A stretch of 64,000 nt of DNA from Streptomyces sp. Edi4 (GTDB lineage Bacteria > Actinomycetota > Actinomycetes > Streptomycetales > Streptomycetaceae), in assembly GCF_040253615.1 (NCBI RefSeq), contig NZ_JBEJGY010000004.1, positions 4,092,001 through 4,156,000 of the forward strand, read 5' to 3'. A program made the translations under genes and the position numbers. This document shows, in pieces, positions 7,405-19,395 of this stretch. Below the pieces are notes generated by a model. It saw nothing but the letters and a program-made list of their open reading frames with translations, was not told the origin of the DNA and made no database searches. Position 1 is the stretch's first letter; each line of letters starts with the position of its first letter.

Positions 7405-10400
7405 GTGGAGGCCTTGAGTCCAGGCTCAGGGGCACGCACGGCTTTCGCGGAACGTCTCGCGTTGCTGTACAAGGAGGCGGGGGACCCGCCCCTCAAGCGC
7501 GTCGCGGAGGCCGTCGTCCGGCTTCAGCGCGTCGACGAGCGGGGGCGCCCGGTGCGGGTGTCCGCCCAGCGGATCAGTGACTGGCGGCGGGCCAGGAACG
7601 TGCCGGCGCAGTTCGCCGCCCTCGCGGTGGTGCTGCACATCCTGATCCCCGAAGCACGGCGCACGCGGGCCGCACCGGTCTCCCCCGGTCTCTACGACCT
7701 GGCGCACTGGCAGCGTCTGTGGGAGCACGCGGTCGCCGACCCGATCGCCGGCGAGCAGCCCGCGCCGGCCAAGGAGCCGGCGCCCGCCGACGCGCCGGCG
7801 GTTCCCGGTGGTGTGTGTCCTTATAGGGGCCTGGCCCCCTACCGCCGGCAGGACGCCCGCTGGTTCTTCGGCCGGGAGCGCAGCACGGACGCCCTCGTGG
7901 CGCAGCTTCGCGCGGTGGAGGCGACCGGCGGCCTGGTCATGCTGGTGGGCGCCTCGGGGGCGGGAAAGTCGTCCCTGCTGAACGCCGGACTCGCGCCCAT
8001 GCTCCAAGACGGCGCCCTGAGCGGCGAGAACGGCCGGGCACGGGCGGTCGTGCACCTCGTACCGGGAACGGATCCCGTCGGCGAGCTGACCCGTCGGATT
8101 CCCGAACTCGCGCCCCTGGTCCTGGCCGGATCGAAGGCCGACTCCGACGCCCACCGTGCCCTGCGACACGGCCCCGCCGTGCGCCGGGCCTTCTCGGCCT
8201 GGGCGCGACGCCAGGCGGCGGCCGTCCCTCCGGTCGTCATCGTGGACCAGTTCGAGGAGACGTTCACCCTCTGCCCCGACGAGGCGGACAGGCGCCGGTT
8301 CATCCAGCTCCTCCACGCGGCCTGCACACCCGCCGACGCGGACGAGCCGGCCCCCGTCCTCGTCGTGCTCGGCATACGCGCCGACTTCTACGAGCAGTGC
8401 CTGGCCCACCCGGAACTCGCCGACGCGCTCCAGCACCGGCACATGGTGCTCGGCCCGCTGACCGGCGCGGAGCTGCGCGAAGCCGTGACCGGTCCGGCCA
8501 AGGCCGTGGGCATGGAACTCGAACCGGGCCTGACGGAACTGATCGTCCGCGAAGTGAGCACCGACGGCCCCCGTGGCGCACAGAGCGCGGGCGCCCTGCC
8601 GCTCCTCTCCCACGCCCTGCTCGCCACCTGGCAGCGACGAAAGAGCGGGAAGCTGACCCTGGCCGGCTACCGCGCGGCGGGCGGAATCCAGGGCGCGGTG
8701 GCGGCGACCGCCGAACGGGCCTGGTCGGATCTCGATCCGGCGGCACGCACCGCCGCCAGGCTGCTCCTTCTGCGGCTGGTCAGGCTGGGCGAGGACACCC
8801 AGGCCACGCGCAGGCGGGGGACCCGGCGCCAGCTCGCCCAGGAGTCGACGGACTGCCGCAAGACGGAGGAATCGCTCGAGGCGCTGGCACGCGCCCGCCT
8901 GGTGACGCTCGACGCCGAAACCGTCGAAATCACCCATGAGGCGCTGCTCCACGCGTGGCCGCGCCTGCGGGACTGGATCGACGAGGACAGGGCCGGCAAT
9001 CTGCTGCGCCAGCGCCTGGAGGAGGACGGCAGGGCCTGGGAGGAATCCCAGCGGGACACCTCCCTGCTCTACCGGGGTTCCCGCCTTGAACAGGCCCGCG
9101 CCTGGGCCAGGACCGCCGGTGACACCTTTCTGACCCGGGCCGCGGTGGATTTCCTGGCCGCTTCGGTCAAGCTGCGCAAGCGTACGGTCTGGATCATGCG
9201 CGGTGCGATCTCGGCCCTGGTCGTCCTCGCGCTGCTGGCTGTCGGCGCCGCGGTGGTCGCCTGGCAGCAGCGGGACGACGCCGTGTTCGAGCAGGTCGTC
9301 GCCGAGGCCGACCGCGTCCAGCACACGGATCCTTCGCTGTCGGCCCAGCTGGCCCTGGTGGCGCACGGTCTGCGGCCGGACGACGAGGGCGCGGCCAACC
9401 GGCTGATCTCGATCGTGAACGCGCCGCTTGCCACCCCGCTCCTGGGCCACACCGGCGCCGTCTACCTCACCTCGTTCAGTCCCAACGGCCGCGTCCTGGC
9501 CACCGCCAGCTACGACCGGACCGTCCGCCTGTGGGACGTGGCCGACCCCTCGCGCCCCAAGCCGCTCGGCTCCCCGCTTGCCGGCCATACGAGCTGGGTG
9601 AGCAGCGCGGTCTTCAGCCCGGACGGCACCACCTTGGCCAGCGCTTCCGACGACGGCACGATCCGGCTGTGGGACGTACGGGACCCCAGCCGCCCGCAAC
9701 CGCTCGGTACGCCGCTGACCGGCCACGACGGCACGATCTACCTCCTGGCCTTCAGCCCGGACGGCCACACGCTGGCCGCCGCCACGGAACACCAGGCCAT
9801 CCGTCTGTGGGACGTGGCCGACCCGGGCCGGCCGAGGACGCGCGACGTCTTGACGGGCCCCACCGCAGCCGTGCGCTCCGTGGCGTTCAGCCCCGACGGA
9901 AGCACGCTCGCCGCGGGCGCCGACAACGGATCGATCCGGCTGTGGGACATGAGCGACGCGGCGCGGCCGGAACCGATCGGGAGCGAGCTGACCGGTCACG
10001 CGAGCACCGTGCACTCCGTGGCGTTCAGCCCCGACGGTCACACGCTGGCCAGCGGAGGCTCGGACGACACCGTCCGGCTCTGGAACGTGACCGACCCCCG
10101 TCACGCGGCACCGATCGGGACGCCCCTGACCGGCCACACCGGCCCCATCTGGTCCGTGGCGTTCAACCCGAGCGGAACCATGCTCGCCGCCGCCAGCGCG
10201 GACAGCACGGCGAGCCTGTGGAACATCAGCGACCCCGCCTACCCCTCGCAGGTGGGCGAACCCCTCGCGGGAAGCAGCGGCGAGATGTACGCCCTGGCCT
10301 TCAGCCCCGACGGCCGGACCCTCGCCACCGGAAGCGGAGACAGCAAGGTCCGCCTGTGGTCGATTCCGGCCACGGACATGATCGGCCAGGTCGGAGCGTT

Positions 10401-11415
10401 CCGCCCGGACGGCCGCGTTCTCGCGACGGCGGCGCGCGACAACCGGGTGCGGCTGTGGAACGTGGACGCTCCGGGCCGGCCGGTGTCGCTCGGCGCGCCC
10501 TTCACCCCGCCCGGGGAAGGCTCCGCGCGTTCCCTGGTGTTCTCCCCCGACGGCCGGACCCTCGCGGTGCTGATGGGCAACCATTCGGTACGGCTGTGGA
10601 ACGTCGCCGATCCCTCCCGCCCCGCCCCCTACGGTTCCCCCATCGTGCTGCGGACCCGGTTCGCGGGCGCCGGCGCGCTGGCCTTCAGCCCCGACGGCCG
10701 CATGCTGGCCACCGACTACGACGACCGCACCATCCAGCTGTGGGACGTCGGCGACCCGTCCCACCACCTTCCGCTCGGCGCGCCGCTCACCGGTCACAAG
10801 GGCTACGTCAACTCCCTTGTCTTCAGCCCCGACGGGCGCACGCTCGCCAGCGGCAGCGCGGACGACACCATCCGGCTCTGGAACGTGGCCGACCCGCACC
10901 GCCCCGCTCCCCTGGGCCCACCCCTCACGGGCCATCTCGGGCCCGTGAACACGCTCTCCTTCAGCCGGGACGGCAAGACGCTGGCCAGCGGCAGCGACGA
11001 CGACACCGTCCGGCTCTGGAACACCACCCGTCCGGCCGTGGCAAGGCTGCTGGGCGCCCCGCTCACCGGACACACCGAGGCGGTCGTGTCGCTGACGTTC
11101 AGTCAGGACGGCCGCACCCTGGCCAGCGGCGGCAACGACAACACGGTCCGGCTCTGGGACCTGGCCCACCCGTCCGCCGCGTCACCGATCGGGCAGTCCA
11201 TGAGCCCCAACGCCAAGACAGGAAACTTCCTGTCCTTCAGCCCCAGGAGCCACATGCTCGGCGTGTCGAGCGGCAGCGACACGGTCCGGCTGTGGAACTT
11301 GGACACCGCCGAGGCCAAGAGCCACATCTGCTCCACCACCCGGGGTGTCCTGACCCCGCAGAAGTGGCACGAGTATCTGCCGCGCCTGTCCTACGCCCCG
11401 CCGTGCGAGGGGTGA
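7405..11415 (+). CDS. transmembrane STAND (nSTAND1-type) NTPase with HTH-like N-terminus and 14 WD40 repeats
   Basis: The 1336-residue protein has this order. First is an N-terminal helix-turn-helix-like segment (about 10-75, including VSAQRISDWRRARNVP). The conserved PYRGLAPYRRQDARWFFGRE entry motif of nSTAND1 proteins follows (about 138-157). Walker A is GASGAGKSSL (about 182) and a Walker B-like strand is VVIVDQFEE. One transmembrane helix is at about 594-616. From about 675 to the end are fourteen WD40 units, each ending in RLW(D/N)V, enough for two seven-bladed propellers. A Cys pair brackets the C-terminal tail. Topology suggests a cytoplasmic NTPase and an extracellular sensor. GTG 7405 has a weak ribosome site; TTG 7414 has a better one (GGTGGAGG). 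The ligand and output are unknown. Confidence 0.88.
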   Translation: MEALSPGSGARTAFAERLALLYKEAGDPPLKRVAEAVVRLQRVDERGRPVRVSAQRISDWRRARNVPAQFAALAVVLHILIPEARRTRAAPVSPGLYDLAHWQRLWEHAVADPIAGEQPAPAKEPAPADAPAVPGGVCPYRGLAPYRRQDARWFFGRERSTDALVAQLRAVEATGGLVMLVGASGAGKSSLLNAGLAPMLQDGALSGENGRARAVVHLVPGTDPVGELTRRIPELAPLVLAGSKADSDAHRALRHGPAVRRAFSAWARRQAAAVPPVVIVDQFEETFTLCPDEADRRRFIQLLHAACTPADADEPAPVLVVLGIRADFYEQCLAHPELADALQHRHMVLGPLTGAELREAVTGPAKAVGMELEPGLTELIVREVSTDGPRGAQSAGALPLLSHALLATWQRRKSGKLTLAGYRAAGGIQGAVAATAERAWSDLDPAARTAARLLLLRLVRLGEDTQATRRRGTRRQLAQESTDCRKTEESLEALARARLVTLDAETVEITHEALLHAWPRLRDWIDEDRAGNLLRQRLEEDGRAWEESQRDTSLLYRGSRLEQARAWARTAGDTFLTRAAVDFLAASVKLRKRTVWIMRGAISALVVLALLAVGAAVVAWQQRDDAVFEQVVAEADRVQHTDPSLSAQLALVAHGLRPDDEGAANRLISIVNAPLATPLLGHTGAVYLTSFSPNGRVLATASYDRTVRLWDVADPSRPKPLGSPLAGHTSWVSSAVFSPDGTTLASASDDGTIRLWDVRDPSRPQPLGTPLTGHDGTIYLLAFSPDGHTLAAATEHQAIRLWDVADPGRPRTRDVLTGPTAAVRSVAFSPDGSTLAAGADNGSIRLWDMSDAARPEPIGSELTGHASTVHSVAFSPDGHTLASGGSDDTVRLWNVTDPRHAAPIGTPLTGHTGPIWSVAFNPSGTMLAAASADSTASLWNISDPAYPSQVGEPLAGSSGEMYALAFSPDGRTLATGSGDSKVRLWSIPATDMIGQVGAFRPDGRVLATAARDNRVRLWNVDAPGRPVSLGAPFTPPGEGSARSLVFSPDGRTLAVLMGNHSVRLWNVADPSRPAPYGSPIVLRTRFAGAGALAFSPDGRMLATDYDDRTIQLWDVGDPSHHLPLGAPLTGHKGYVNSLVFSPDGRTLASGSADDTIRLWNVADPHRPAPLGPPLTGHLGPVNTLSFSRDGKTLASGSDDDTVRLWNTTRPAVARLLGAPLTGHTEAVVSLTFSQDGRTLASGGNDNTVRLWDLAHPSAASPIGQSMSPNAKTGNFLSFSPRSHMLGVSSGSDTVRLWNLDTAEAKSHICSTTRGVLTPQKWHEYLPRLSYAPPCEG

Positions 11416-11551
11416 CCGGCGGCCGGTGACCGGTGGCCCCTGGCCCATGGCCGTGGCGGGCGACCGGAAGAACGTGATACCCGTCACAATTCGCCATTCC
11501 GCACGGGCAGTCAGTTCCCCCTGCGGGCTGCGTTGTTAGGGTTGCCTACAA

Positions 11552-11591
11552 GCCCGACCGCTGGTGCATCCCCCGTCGCCAGCGGTCGGGC
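11552..11591. terminator. strong hairpin terminator
   Basis: A 13-bp perfect stem (11552-11564 with 11579-11591, GCCCGACCGCTGG) has a 14-base loop. It lies between the WD40 gene and the tRNA. The rest of the 303-bp gap 11416-11718 shows no gene; a second hairpin at 11665-11701 belongs to the tRNA. Confidence 0.75.
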
Positions 11592-11664
11592 ATTCGCGTA
11601 TCCCCCTCCACGGCACTCAAGCCACAGCACAGAAGCCACAGCACACTGGCCACGGCACATACGC

Positions 11665-11701
11665 GAAGAGGGCGCCTCCCACTCGGGGAGACGCCCTCTT
11701 C
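11665..11701 (-). terminator. terminator of the tRNA-Ile gene
   Basis: GAAGAGGGCG and CTCCC pair with GGGGAG and CGCCCTCTTC around a short ACTC loop, with one wobble. It lies 17 bp beyond the 3' end of the tRNA on the minus strand. Confidence 0.8.
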
Positions 11702-11718
11702 ATCGGTACTGCTTCTGT

Positions 11719-11791
11719 GGGGCTAACAGGATTTGAACCTGTGGCCTCATCCTTATCAGGGATGCGCTCTAACCAACTGAGCTATAGCCCC
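11719..11791 (-). tRNA. tRNA-Ile (anticodon GAU)
   Basis: The 73-base minus-strand gene folds as a full cloverleaf. The acceptor stem is GGGGCTA/TAGCCCC, the D-loop is AGTTGGTTA, and the anticodon stem CATCC/GGATG encloses CTGATAA with anticodon GAT. The T arm is ACAGG-TTCAAAT-CCTGT. No CCA is encoded. No tRNA-Ala gene follows it within the window. Confidence 0.97.
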
Positions 11792-11829
11792 GCCGCGCTT
11801 TTCGGGGTGTCCCGCGCGCTGACCTCTGA

Positions 11830-11858
11830 AGATTAGCGCACGGGACGGCCAGTCCCAA
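11830..11858 (-). promoter_or_regulatory. candidate promoter for tRNA-Ile
   Basis: On the minus strand there is TTGGGA, a 17-bp spacer, then TAATCT (11830-11835), ending about 38 bp before the mature tRNA 5' end. This resembles a HrdB-type vegetative promoter and is inferred from sequence only. Confidence 0.45.
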
Positions 11859-11888
11859 AATCGGTATCCGCGCCGCCGTGAACTGCGG

Positions 11889-12524
11889 CTACTCGTCCTC
11901 GGCCAGCGTGAGCTCGACGCCGCCCACGAAGCCGGCCGAGAGGTTGTAGATGAACGCTCCGAGCGTCGCGAGCGCCGTGGCCAGCACCACGTCGATCACC
12001 GCGATGACCGAGGTGAACAGCAGCACCCGCGGCAGCGACAGGAACGACTGGAGGTCGAAGCCGTTGGACTCGTTCGAGCCCGTGGCCTCGCTGATCGTGC
12101 CGCCCACCGTGGAGAAGACGCCCATCGCGTCCATGACCATCCACAGCACCGCGGCCGCGACCACCGTGCAGATGCCGAGCGCGATGGACAGCAGGAAGCT
12201 GACCTTCATCACCGACCACGGGTCGGCCTTGGCCACCCGCAGCCGCGCCTTGCGCGTGCGGGGCGTCGTGCGGGCCCCGGTACGCGGCCGTCGCATGCCC
12301 TCGCCGGTGCGCTGGGGCGCCGGGTAGGCCGCCGGCGGATGGTAGGGCCCCTGGCCGCCCTGCGTGCTCTTGTCGCGCTCGCCGGGCAGCGCGCCGCCCT
12401 CGTACTCCGCCCGGCCCTTGGCCCCGCGGGTTTCCGTCACCGTTACCCCCTGGGAGTCCGCGGCAGGGCCACGGGCACCGTTCGCTCCGGAAGCGGCCGC
12501 TCCGGCGCCCGTGGATCCACTCAC
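11889..12524 (-). CDS. DUF3566 domain membrane protein
   Basis: 211 residues start at GTG 12524, only three bases after the gyrA stop. Its ribosome site (GAGGAG) lies in the last codons of gyrA, so it is probably translationally coupled. A disordered Gly/Ala/Pro N-terminal half (about 1-100) is followed by a basic KADPWSVMKVSF segment. Two or three membrane helices follow (about 108-130, 153-190) with a conserved end GFVGGVELTLAEDE. This is the actinobacterial DUF3566 family found directly downstream of gyrA, including in mycobacteria. The molecular role is unknown. The position makes it the third gene of a gyrB-gyrA operon. Confidence 0.93.
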   Translation of the reverse strand: MSGSTGAGAAASGANGARGPAADSQGVTVTETRGAKGRAEYEGGALPGERDKSTQGGQGPYHPPAAYPAPQRTGEGMRRPRTGARTTPRTRKARLRVAKADPWSVMKVSFLLSIALGICTVVAAAVLWMVMDAMGVFSTVGGTISEATGSNESNGFDLQSFLSLPRVLLFTSVIAVIDVVLATALATLGAFIYNLSAGFVGGVELTLAEDE

Positions 12525-12527
12525 GCT

Positions 12528-15143
<2,616 letters not shown>

Positions 15144-15187
15144 TGCTGGTTCTCAAGTCCTTTCGAAGCGGTCAGCGACAGACCGAG

Positions 15188-17251
15188 TCAGATGTCGAGG
15201 AAGCGGACGTCCCGCGCGTTGCGCTGGATGAACGAGCGGCGTGCCTCGACGTCCTCACCCATCAGCACCGAGAACAGATCGTCGGCCTGGGCCGCGTCGT
15301 CCAGGGTGACCTGGCCGAGCACCCTGTGCTCGACGTCCATCGTGGTGATGCGCAGCTCCTCGGCGTTCATCTCACCAAGACCCTTGAACCGCTGGATCGA
15401 GTCCTCGCGGATGCGCTTGCCGTTCTGCTTGCCGAGGTCCACGAGCGCGTCGCGCTCACGGTCGGAGTACGCGTACTCGAAGTCGTCCCGGCCCCACTTG
15501 ATCTTGTAGAGCGGCGGACGCGACAGGTACACGTGCCCGGCCTCGACCAGCGGCCGCATGAAGCGGAACAGGAAGGTCAGCAGCAGGGTGTTGATGTGCT
15601 GGCCGTCGACATCGGCGTCCGCCATCAGGATGATCTTGTGATAGCGAAGCTTCTCGATGTCGAAGTCCTCGTGGACCCCGGTACCGAACGCCGAGATCAG
15701 CGCCTGGACCTCGGTGTTCTGGAGGATCTTGTCGATCCGCGCCTTCTCGACGTTCAGGATCTTGCCTCGGATGGGCAGGATGGCCTGGTACATCGGGTTG
15801 CGGCCGGACTTCGCCGAGCCACCGGCGGAGTCCCCCTCGACGATGAAGATCTCGCACTTGGTGGGGTCGTTGGACTGGCAGTCCGAGAGCTTGCCGGGCA
15901 GCGACGCCGACTCGAGCAGTCCCTTGCGGCGGGTCAGGTCACGCGCCTTGCGGGCGGCGACGCGGGCCGTCTGCGCCTGGATGGACTTGCGGATGATGTC
16001 CGCGGCCTCGACCGGGTTGCGGTCGAACCAGTCGGTCAGGTGCTCGTGCACCACCTTCTGGACGAACGTCTTCGCCTCGGTGTTGCCCAGCTTGGTCTTG
16101 GTCTGGCCCTCGAACTGGGGCTCGCCCAGCTTGACGGAGATGATCGCCGTCAGACCCTCGCGGATATCCTCGCCCGAGAGGTTGTCGTCCTTCTCGCGCA
16201 GGAGCTTCTTGTCGCGGGCGTACCGGTTGACCAGGCCCGTGAGCGCGGCGCGGAACCCTTCCTCATGCGTACCCCCCTCATGCGTGTGGATGGTGTTCGC
16301 AAAGGAGTAAACGCCCTCGCTGTACTGAGAGTTCCACTGCATCGCGATCTCGGCCGAGAGAAGTCGCTCCTTGTCCTCGGCCTCGATGTCGATCACGGTC
16401 GGGTGGATCAGCTCGCCCTTGCGCGAGTTGAGGTACTTCACGAAGTCGACGATGCCGCCCTCGTAGAAGTACGTCACCGTGAGCGGCTCGGGCTCCTCGC
16501 CCTCTTCCGCGGAGTCCGCACCCGAGACCGCACGCGCCGAATCGCGCTCGTCGGTCAGCTTGATCGTCAGGCCCTTGTTGAGGAAGGCCATCTCCTGGAA
16601 GCGCCGGGCCAGCGTCTCGAAGGAGTACTCGGTCGTCTCGAAGATGTCGCCGTCGGCCCAGAAGGTGACCGAGGTGCCGGTCTCCTCGGTGGCCTCGTGC
16701 TTGGCGAGCGGCGCCGTCGGGACACCCAGCTTGTAGTCCTGCGTCCAGCGGTAGCCGTCGGTCCTGACCTCGACGGCCACCTTCGTGGACAGGGCGTTCA
16801 CCACGGAGACGCCCACACCGTGCAGACCACCGGAGACGGCGTAACCGCCGCCGCCGAACTTGCCGCCCGCGTGCAGGACGGTCAGCACGACCTCGACGGC
16901 CGGCTTCCCCTCGGAGGGGATGATGCCCACGGGGATGCCACGGCCGTTGTCGATGACGCGCACGCCGCCGTCGGGCAGGATCGTGACGTCGATCGTGTCC
17001 GCGTGACCGGCGAGAGCTTCGTCGACCGAGTTGTCGACGACTTCCTGCACCAAGTGGTGCAGACCACGCTCACCGGTCGAGCCGATGTACATGCCGGGCC
17101 GCTTGCGGACCGCGTCCAGACCTTCCAGGACGGTGATCGCGCTGGCGTCGTACGAGGTGGTCACCTCGCCGTTCTCACCGCCGGCAGTGGACGGGGTCTT
17201 CTCGTTGGGGTTGCCGGAATCGGCCACGAAGCGCCCTTTCTGGCACAGCAC
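15188..17251 (-). CDS. gyrB: DNA gyrase subunit B
   Basis: 687 residues. The GHKL ATPase domain shows RKRPGMYIGS, the EVVDNSVDEALAG Mg/ATP motif and the GGGGYAVSGGLHGVG lid. The TOPRIM domain shows EGDSAGGSAKSGR and the metal pair in MADADVDGQH; the C-terminus has the gyrase end RRSFIQRNARDVRFLDI. Two starts are possible: GTG 17251, with GGGGAGG 5-6 bases upstream (chosen), and GTG 17227, with AAAGGG upstream, which would give MADSGNPNE. The first agrees with the ribosome site and typical Streptomyces annotation. It is the first gene of the gyr operon, whose promoter must lie in the 438-bp region upstream. Confidence 0.98.
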   Translation of the reverse strand: MLCQKGRFVADSGNPNEKTPSTAGGENGEVTTSYDASAITVLEGLDAVRKRPGMYIGSTGERGLHHLVQEVVDNSVDEALAGHADTIDVTILPDGGVRVIDNGRGIPVGIIPSEGKPAVEVVLTVLHAGGKFGGGGYAVSGGLHGVGVSVVNALSTKVAVEVRTDGYRWTQDYKLGVPTAPLAKHEATEETGTSVTFWADGDIFETTEYSFETLARRFQEMAFLNKGLTIKLTDERDSARAVSGADSAEEGEEPEPLTVTYFYEGGIVDFVKYLNSRKGELIHPTVIDIEAEDKERLLSAEIAMQWNSQYSEGVYSFANTIHTHEGGTHEEGFRAALTGLVNRYARDKKLLREKDDNLSGEDIREGLTAIISVKLGEPQFEGQTKTKLGNTEAKTFVQKVVHEHLTDWFDRNPVEAADIIRKSIQAQTARVAARKARDLTRRKGLLESASLPGKLSDCQSNDPTKCEIFIVEGDSAGGSAKSGRNPMYQAILPIRGKILNVEKARIDKILQNTEVQALISAFGTGVHEDFDIEKLRYHKIILMADADVDGQHINTLLLTFLFRFMRPLVEAGHVYLSRPPLYKIKWGRDDFEYAYSDRERDALVDLGKQNGKRIREDSIQRFKGLGEMNAEELRITTMDVEHRVLGQVTLDDAAQADDLFSVLMGEDVEARRSFIQRNARDVRFLDI

Positions 17252-17689
17252 GAGCCTCCCCTGTACAGGCAGGAGCGGCTGCGTCGTTCAGCGATGGTCG
17301 GCGTCGGGCGCCGCCGTGGCGGCGGGCGTCCGATCGCGTCTTTCGGTGGGTCCCGCGAGGACGGCGGGATTGTCGACCAGTCTACCGGTAGCGCCGACAT
17401 GAATGGGGGTTTGCCGGTACCTGAGTCCGCATGTGCCGCCCTGGGCGGGCGCCTACCGACTCCCCATATTCGGGGAGGGGCCCCAGGAGCCTCACACGGG
17501 CGTTCAGCGCTTCGGCCTGTCAACCTCCGACTACCGTGAGGGACGCCTCATCACCCACACCCGCCACCGGAGGCCTCCGGAGCCCCGTTTTCGCACGTCA
17601 CAGGGTGTGCCAGGGAGACGCGTGTGCCCTGCCCCGGCAGCACTTCGCGGGGCAGGGCACAGGAAAAGAGGGGGCGCCGGCCCGGCCGC
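17252..17689. other. intergenic region carrying the gyrB promoter and the dciA terminator
   Basis: 438 bp lie between gyrB and dciA (both minus strand). It contains the hairpin at 17624-17660. On the minus strand there is a perfect -35-like TTGACA (17518-17523), but I see no clear -10 at 16-19 bp. A TAGACT that could serve as a -10 occurs at about 17378-17383 (minus). No coding potential was seen. In S. coelicolor gyr transcription responds to supercoiling; nothing here tests that. Confidence 0.5.
17624..17660 (-). terminator. terminator of the recF-dciA transcript
   Basis: A 12-bp perfect stem (GTGCCCTGCCCC and its complement) has a 13-base loop. It starts 30 bp after the dciA stop. Confidence 0.8.
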
Positions 17690-18235
17690 TCACCCGTAGG
17701 TGTCGCCCGGCCCCGTGCTCCCCGGCGCGCGCAGCCGGCCGTAGCGCTGCGGCGGCCCGCCCGGGCCCAGCACCTTGATCAGCCGGACCGTGCCGTGACC
17801 GAGGTCGGCGTTGATGCGCGCCACCAGCTGGGGCGCGAAAAGACGCAGCTCGGTGGCCCAGGCCGTCGAGTCGCACTGCACGGTCAGCACCGCGTCCGCC
17901 TGGTCGTACGACTTGGGCACACAGTGATTGGCCAGGTCCTCGCCGACGATCTGCGGCCAGCGGCCCATCACGCCGCCGACCGCCGCGGGCGCCTCCCAGC
18001 CGCGTTCGTTGATCAGACGGTTGATCGCCGCGCCCAGCGGCAACGGGTCCCGCCCGTCCGCGCGGGCTCCGGAGCGCAGCCCGCCGCCCCTGCGGGCCTG
18101 CTTCTTCTGCTGGGCGGCGTCACCGCGCGCCTTGGCCTGCTCCTTCGCGGCGCGCAGCGCGACCCTCGCCAGATCCACGCCGGAGGACTCCGGCACCTTC
18201 GGCGCCTCGCCCCCCGGCCCCTTCGCCTCCGTCAT
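17690..18235 (-). CDS. dciA: DciA (DUF721) helicase-loading factor
   Basis: 181 residues. The first 60 residues are a charged Lys/Arg/Ala-rich disordered region. The DUF721 core (about 62-160) has the typical WPQIVGEDLANHCVP, then VLTVQCDSTAWATELRLF, then INADLGHGTVRLIKV. DciA loads the DnaB helicase in bacteria lacking DnaC/DnaI, which fits Streptomyces. Its start overlaps the recF stop by four bases (ATGA-type), so it is translationally coupled to recF and is the last gene of the dnaN-gnd-recF-dciA direction. Its partner helicase gene dnaB lies at the right of this window. Confidence 0.92.
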   Translation of the reverse strand: MTEAKGPGGEAPKVPESSGVDLARVALRAAKEQAKARGDAAQQKKQARRGGGLRSGARADGRDPLPLGAAINRLINERGWEAPAAVGGVMGRWPQIVGEDLANHCVPKSYDQADAVLTVQCDSTAWATELRLFAPQLVARINADLGHGTVRLIKVLGPGGPPQRYGRLRAPGSTGPGDTYG

Positions 18236-19353
18236 GCCCGCGTCACCTCGCCCTCCGCGACCTCGTACCTGACGCCCGCGAGGATCCCCGGAACGTCATC
18301 GTCCACCGCGGCCGTCACCAGAACCTGCTCGCCCTCGGCCACCAGTTCCGCCAGCCGTTCGCGCCTCTTGACGTCCAGCTCCGCGAACACGTCGTCGAGT
18401 ACGAGCACGGGCTCGTTGCCCTCGGCCCGCAGCAGGTCGTAGGAGGCGAGCCGCAGCGCGAGCGCGTACGACCAGGACTCCCCGTGGCTCGCGTACCCCT
18501 TGGCCGGCAGCTCGCCCAGGCGCAGCGTCAGATCGTCGCGGTGCGGCCCCGCCAGCGTCACGCCCCGCTCGATCTCCTGCTTGCGCACGTCCGCGAACGC
18601 CGCGATGAGCTGCCCGTACAGCTCCTCGCGGGTGTGCCCGGTGCCGGGCGCCGACGGCTTGTACTCAAGCACCAACGGGCCGCCGCCCGGGGCGAGTTGT
18701 TCGTACGCCTTGTCCGCGAGTGGACCCAGCGCCGCGATCAGGTCGAGGCGCTGGGCCAGGAGCTCGGCGCCGACCTGCGCGAGGTGCTGGTCCCACACGT
18801 CAAGTGTGGACAGGTCCATGCCCCGGCCGCCGTGCCTGCGGGCCATCGCGGCGGACTTCAGGAGGGTGTTGCGCTGCTTGAGGACACGGTCGTAGTCGGA
18901 GCGCACGGCCGCCATCCGGGGTGAGCGGGCGGTGATCAGCTCGTCGAGGAAGCGGCGGCGCTCGCCGGGGTCCCCCTTGACCAGGGCCAGATCCTCGGGC
19001 GCGAACAGCACGGTCCGGACGATCCCGAGGACGTCACGGGGTCTGACCTGCGAGGACCTGTTGATACGGGCCCGGTTCGCGCGGCCCGGATTCAGTTCGA
19101 GCTCGATCAGCTGGGAGCGCTCGCCCTGGGTGACGGCCGCGCGGATCACGGCGCGCTCGGCGCCCATCCGCACCAGTGGGGCATCCGAGGAGACGCGGTG
19201 GCTGCTGAGCGAGGCGAGGTAGCCGACGGCCTCGACCAGGTTGGTCTTGCCCTGGCCGTTGGCGCCCACGAACGCGGTGACGCCCGGGTCGAGCGGAACC
19301 TCGACCCGGGCGTACGAGCGGAAGTCGGCCAGCGAGAGATGCGTGACGTGCAT
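18232..19353 (-). CDS. recF: RecF recombination mediator ATPase
   Basis: 373 residues start at ATG 19353. It is an SMC-like ABC ATPase with Walker A GANGQGKTNL (about 30-39). The family segment FAPEDLALVKGDPGERRRFLDE follows. The signature region is SHGESWSYALALRLA and Walker B is PVLVLDDVFAELD (about 318-330). RecF loads RecA at ssDNA gaps with RecO/RecR. It lies 42 bp after gnd and overlaps dciA by 4 bp, the conserved dnaN-gnd-recF arrangement of actinobacteria. Confidence 0.97.
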   Translation of the reverse strand: MHVTHLSLADFRSYARVEVPLDPGVTAFVGANGQGKTNLVEAVGYLASLSSHRVSSDAPLVRMGAERAVIRAAVTQGERSQLIELELNPGRANRARINRSSQVRPRDVLGIVRTVLFAPEDLALVKGDPGERRRFLDELITARSPRMAAVRSDYDRVLKQRNTLLKSAAMARRHGGRGMDLSTLDVWDQHLAQVGAELLAQRLDLIAALGPLADKAYEQLAPGGGPLVLEYKPSAPGTGHTREELYGQLIAAFADVRKQEIERGVTLAGPHRDDLTLRLGELPAKGYASHGESWSYALALRLASYDLLRAEGNEPVLVLDDVFAELDVKRRERLAELVAEGEQVLVTAAVDDDVPGILAGVRYEVAEGEVTRA

Positions 19354-19395
19354 GGTGTCGCCGACCTCCCCCGGCTGACCTGCTGCGCTTGGGAG

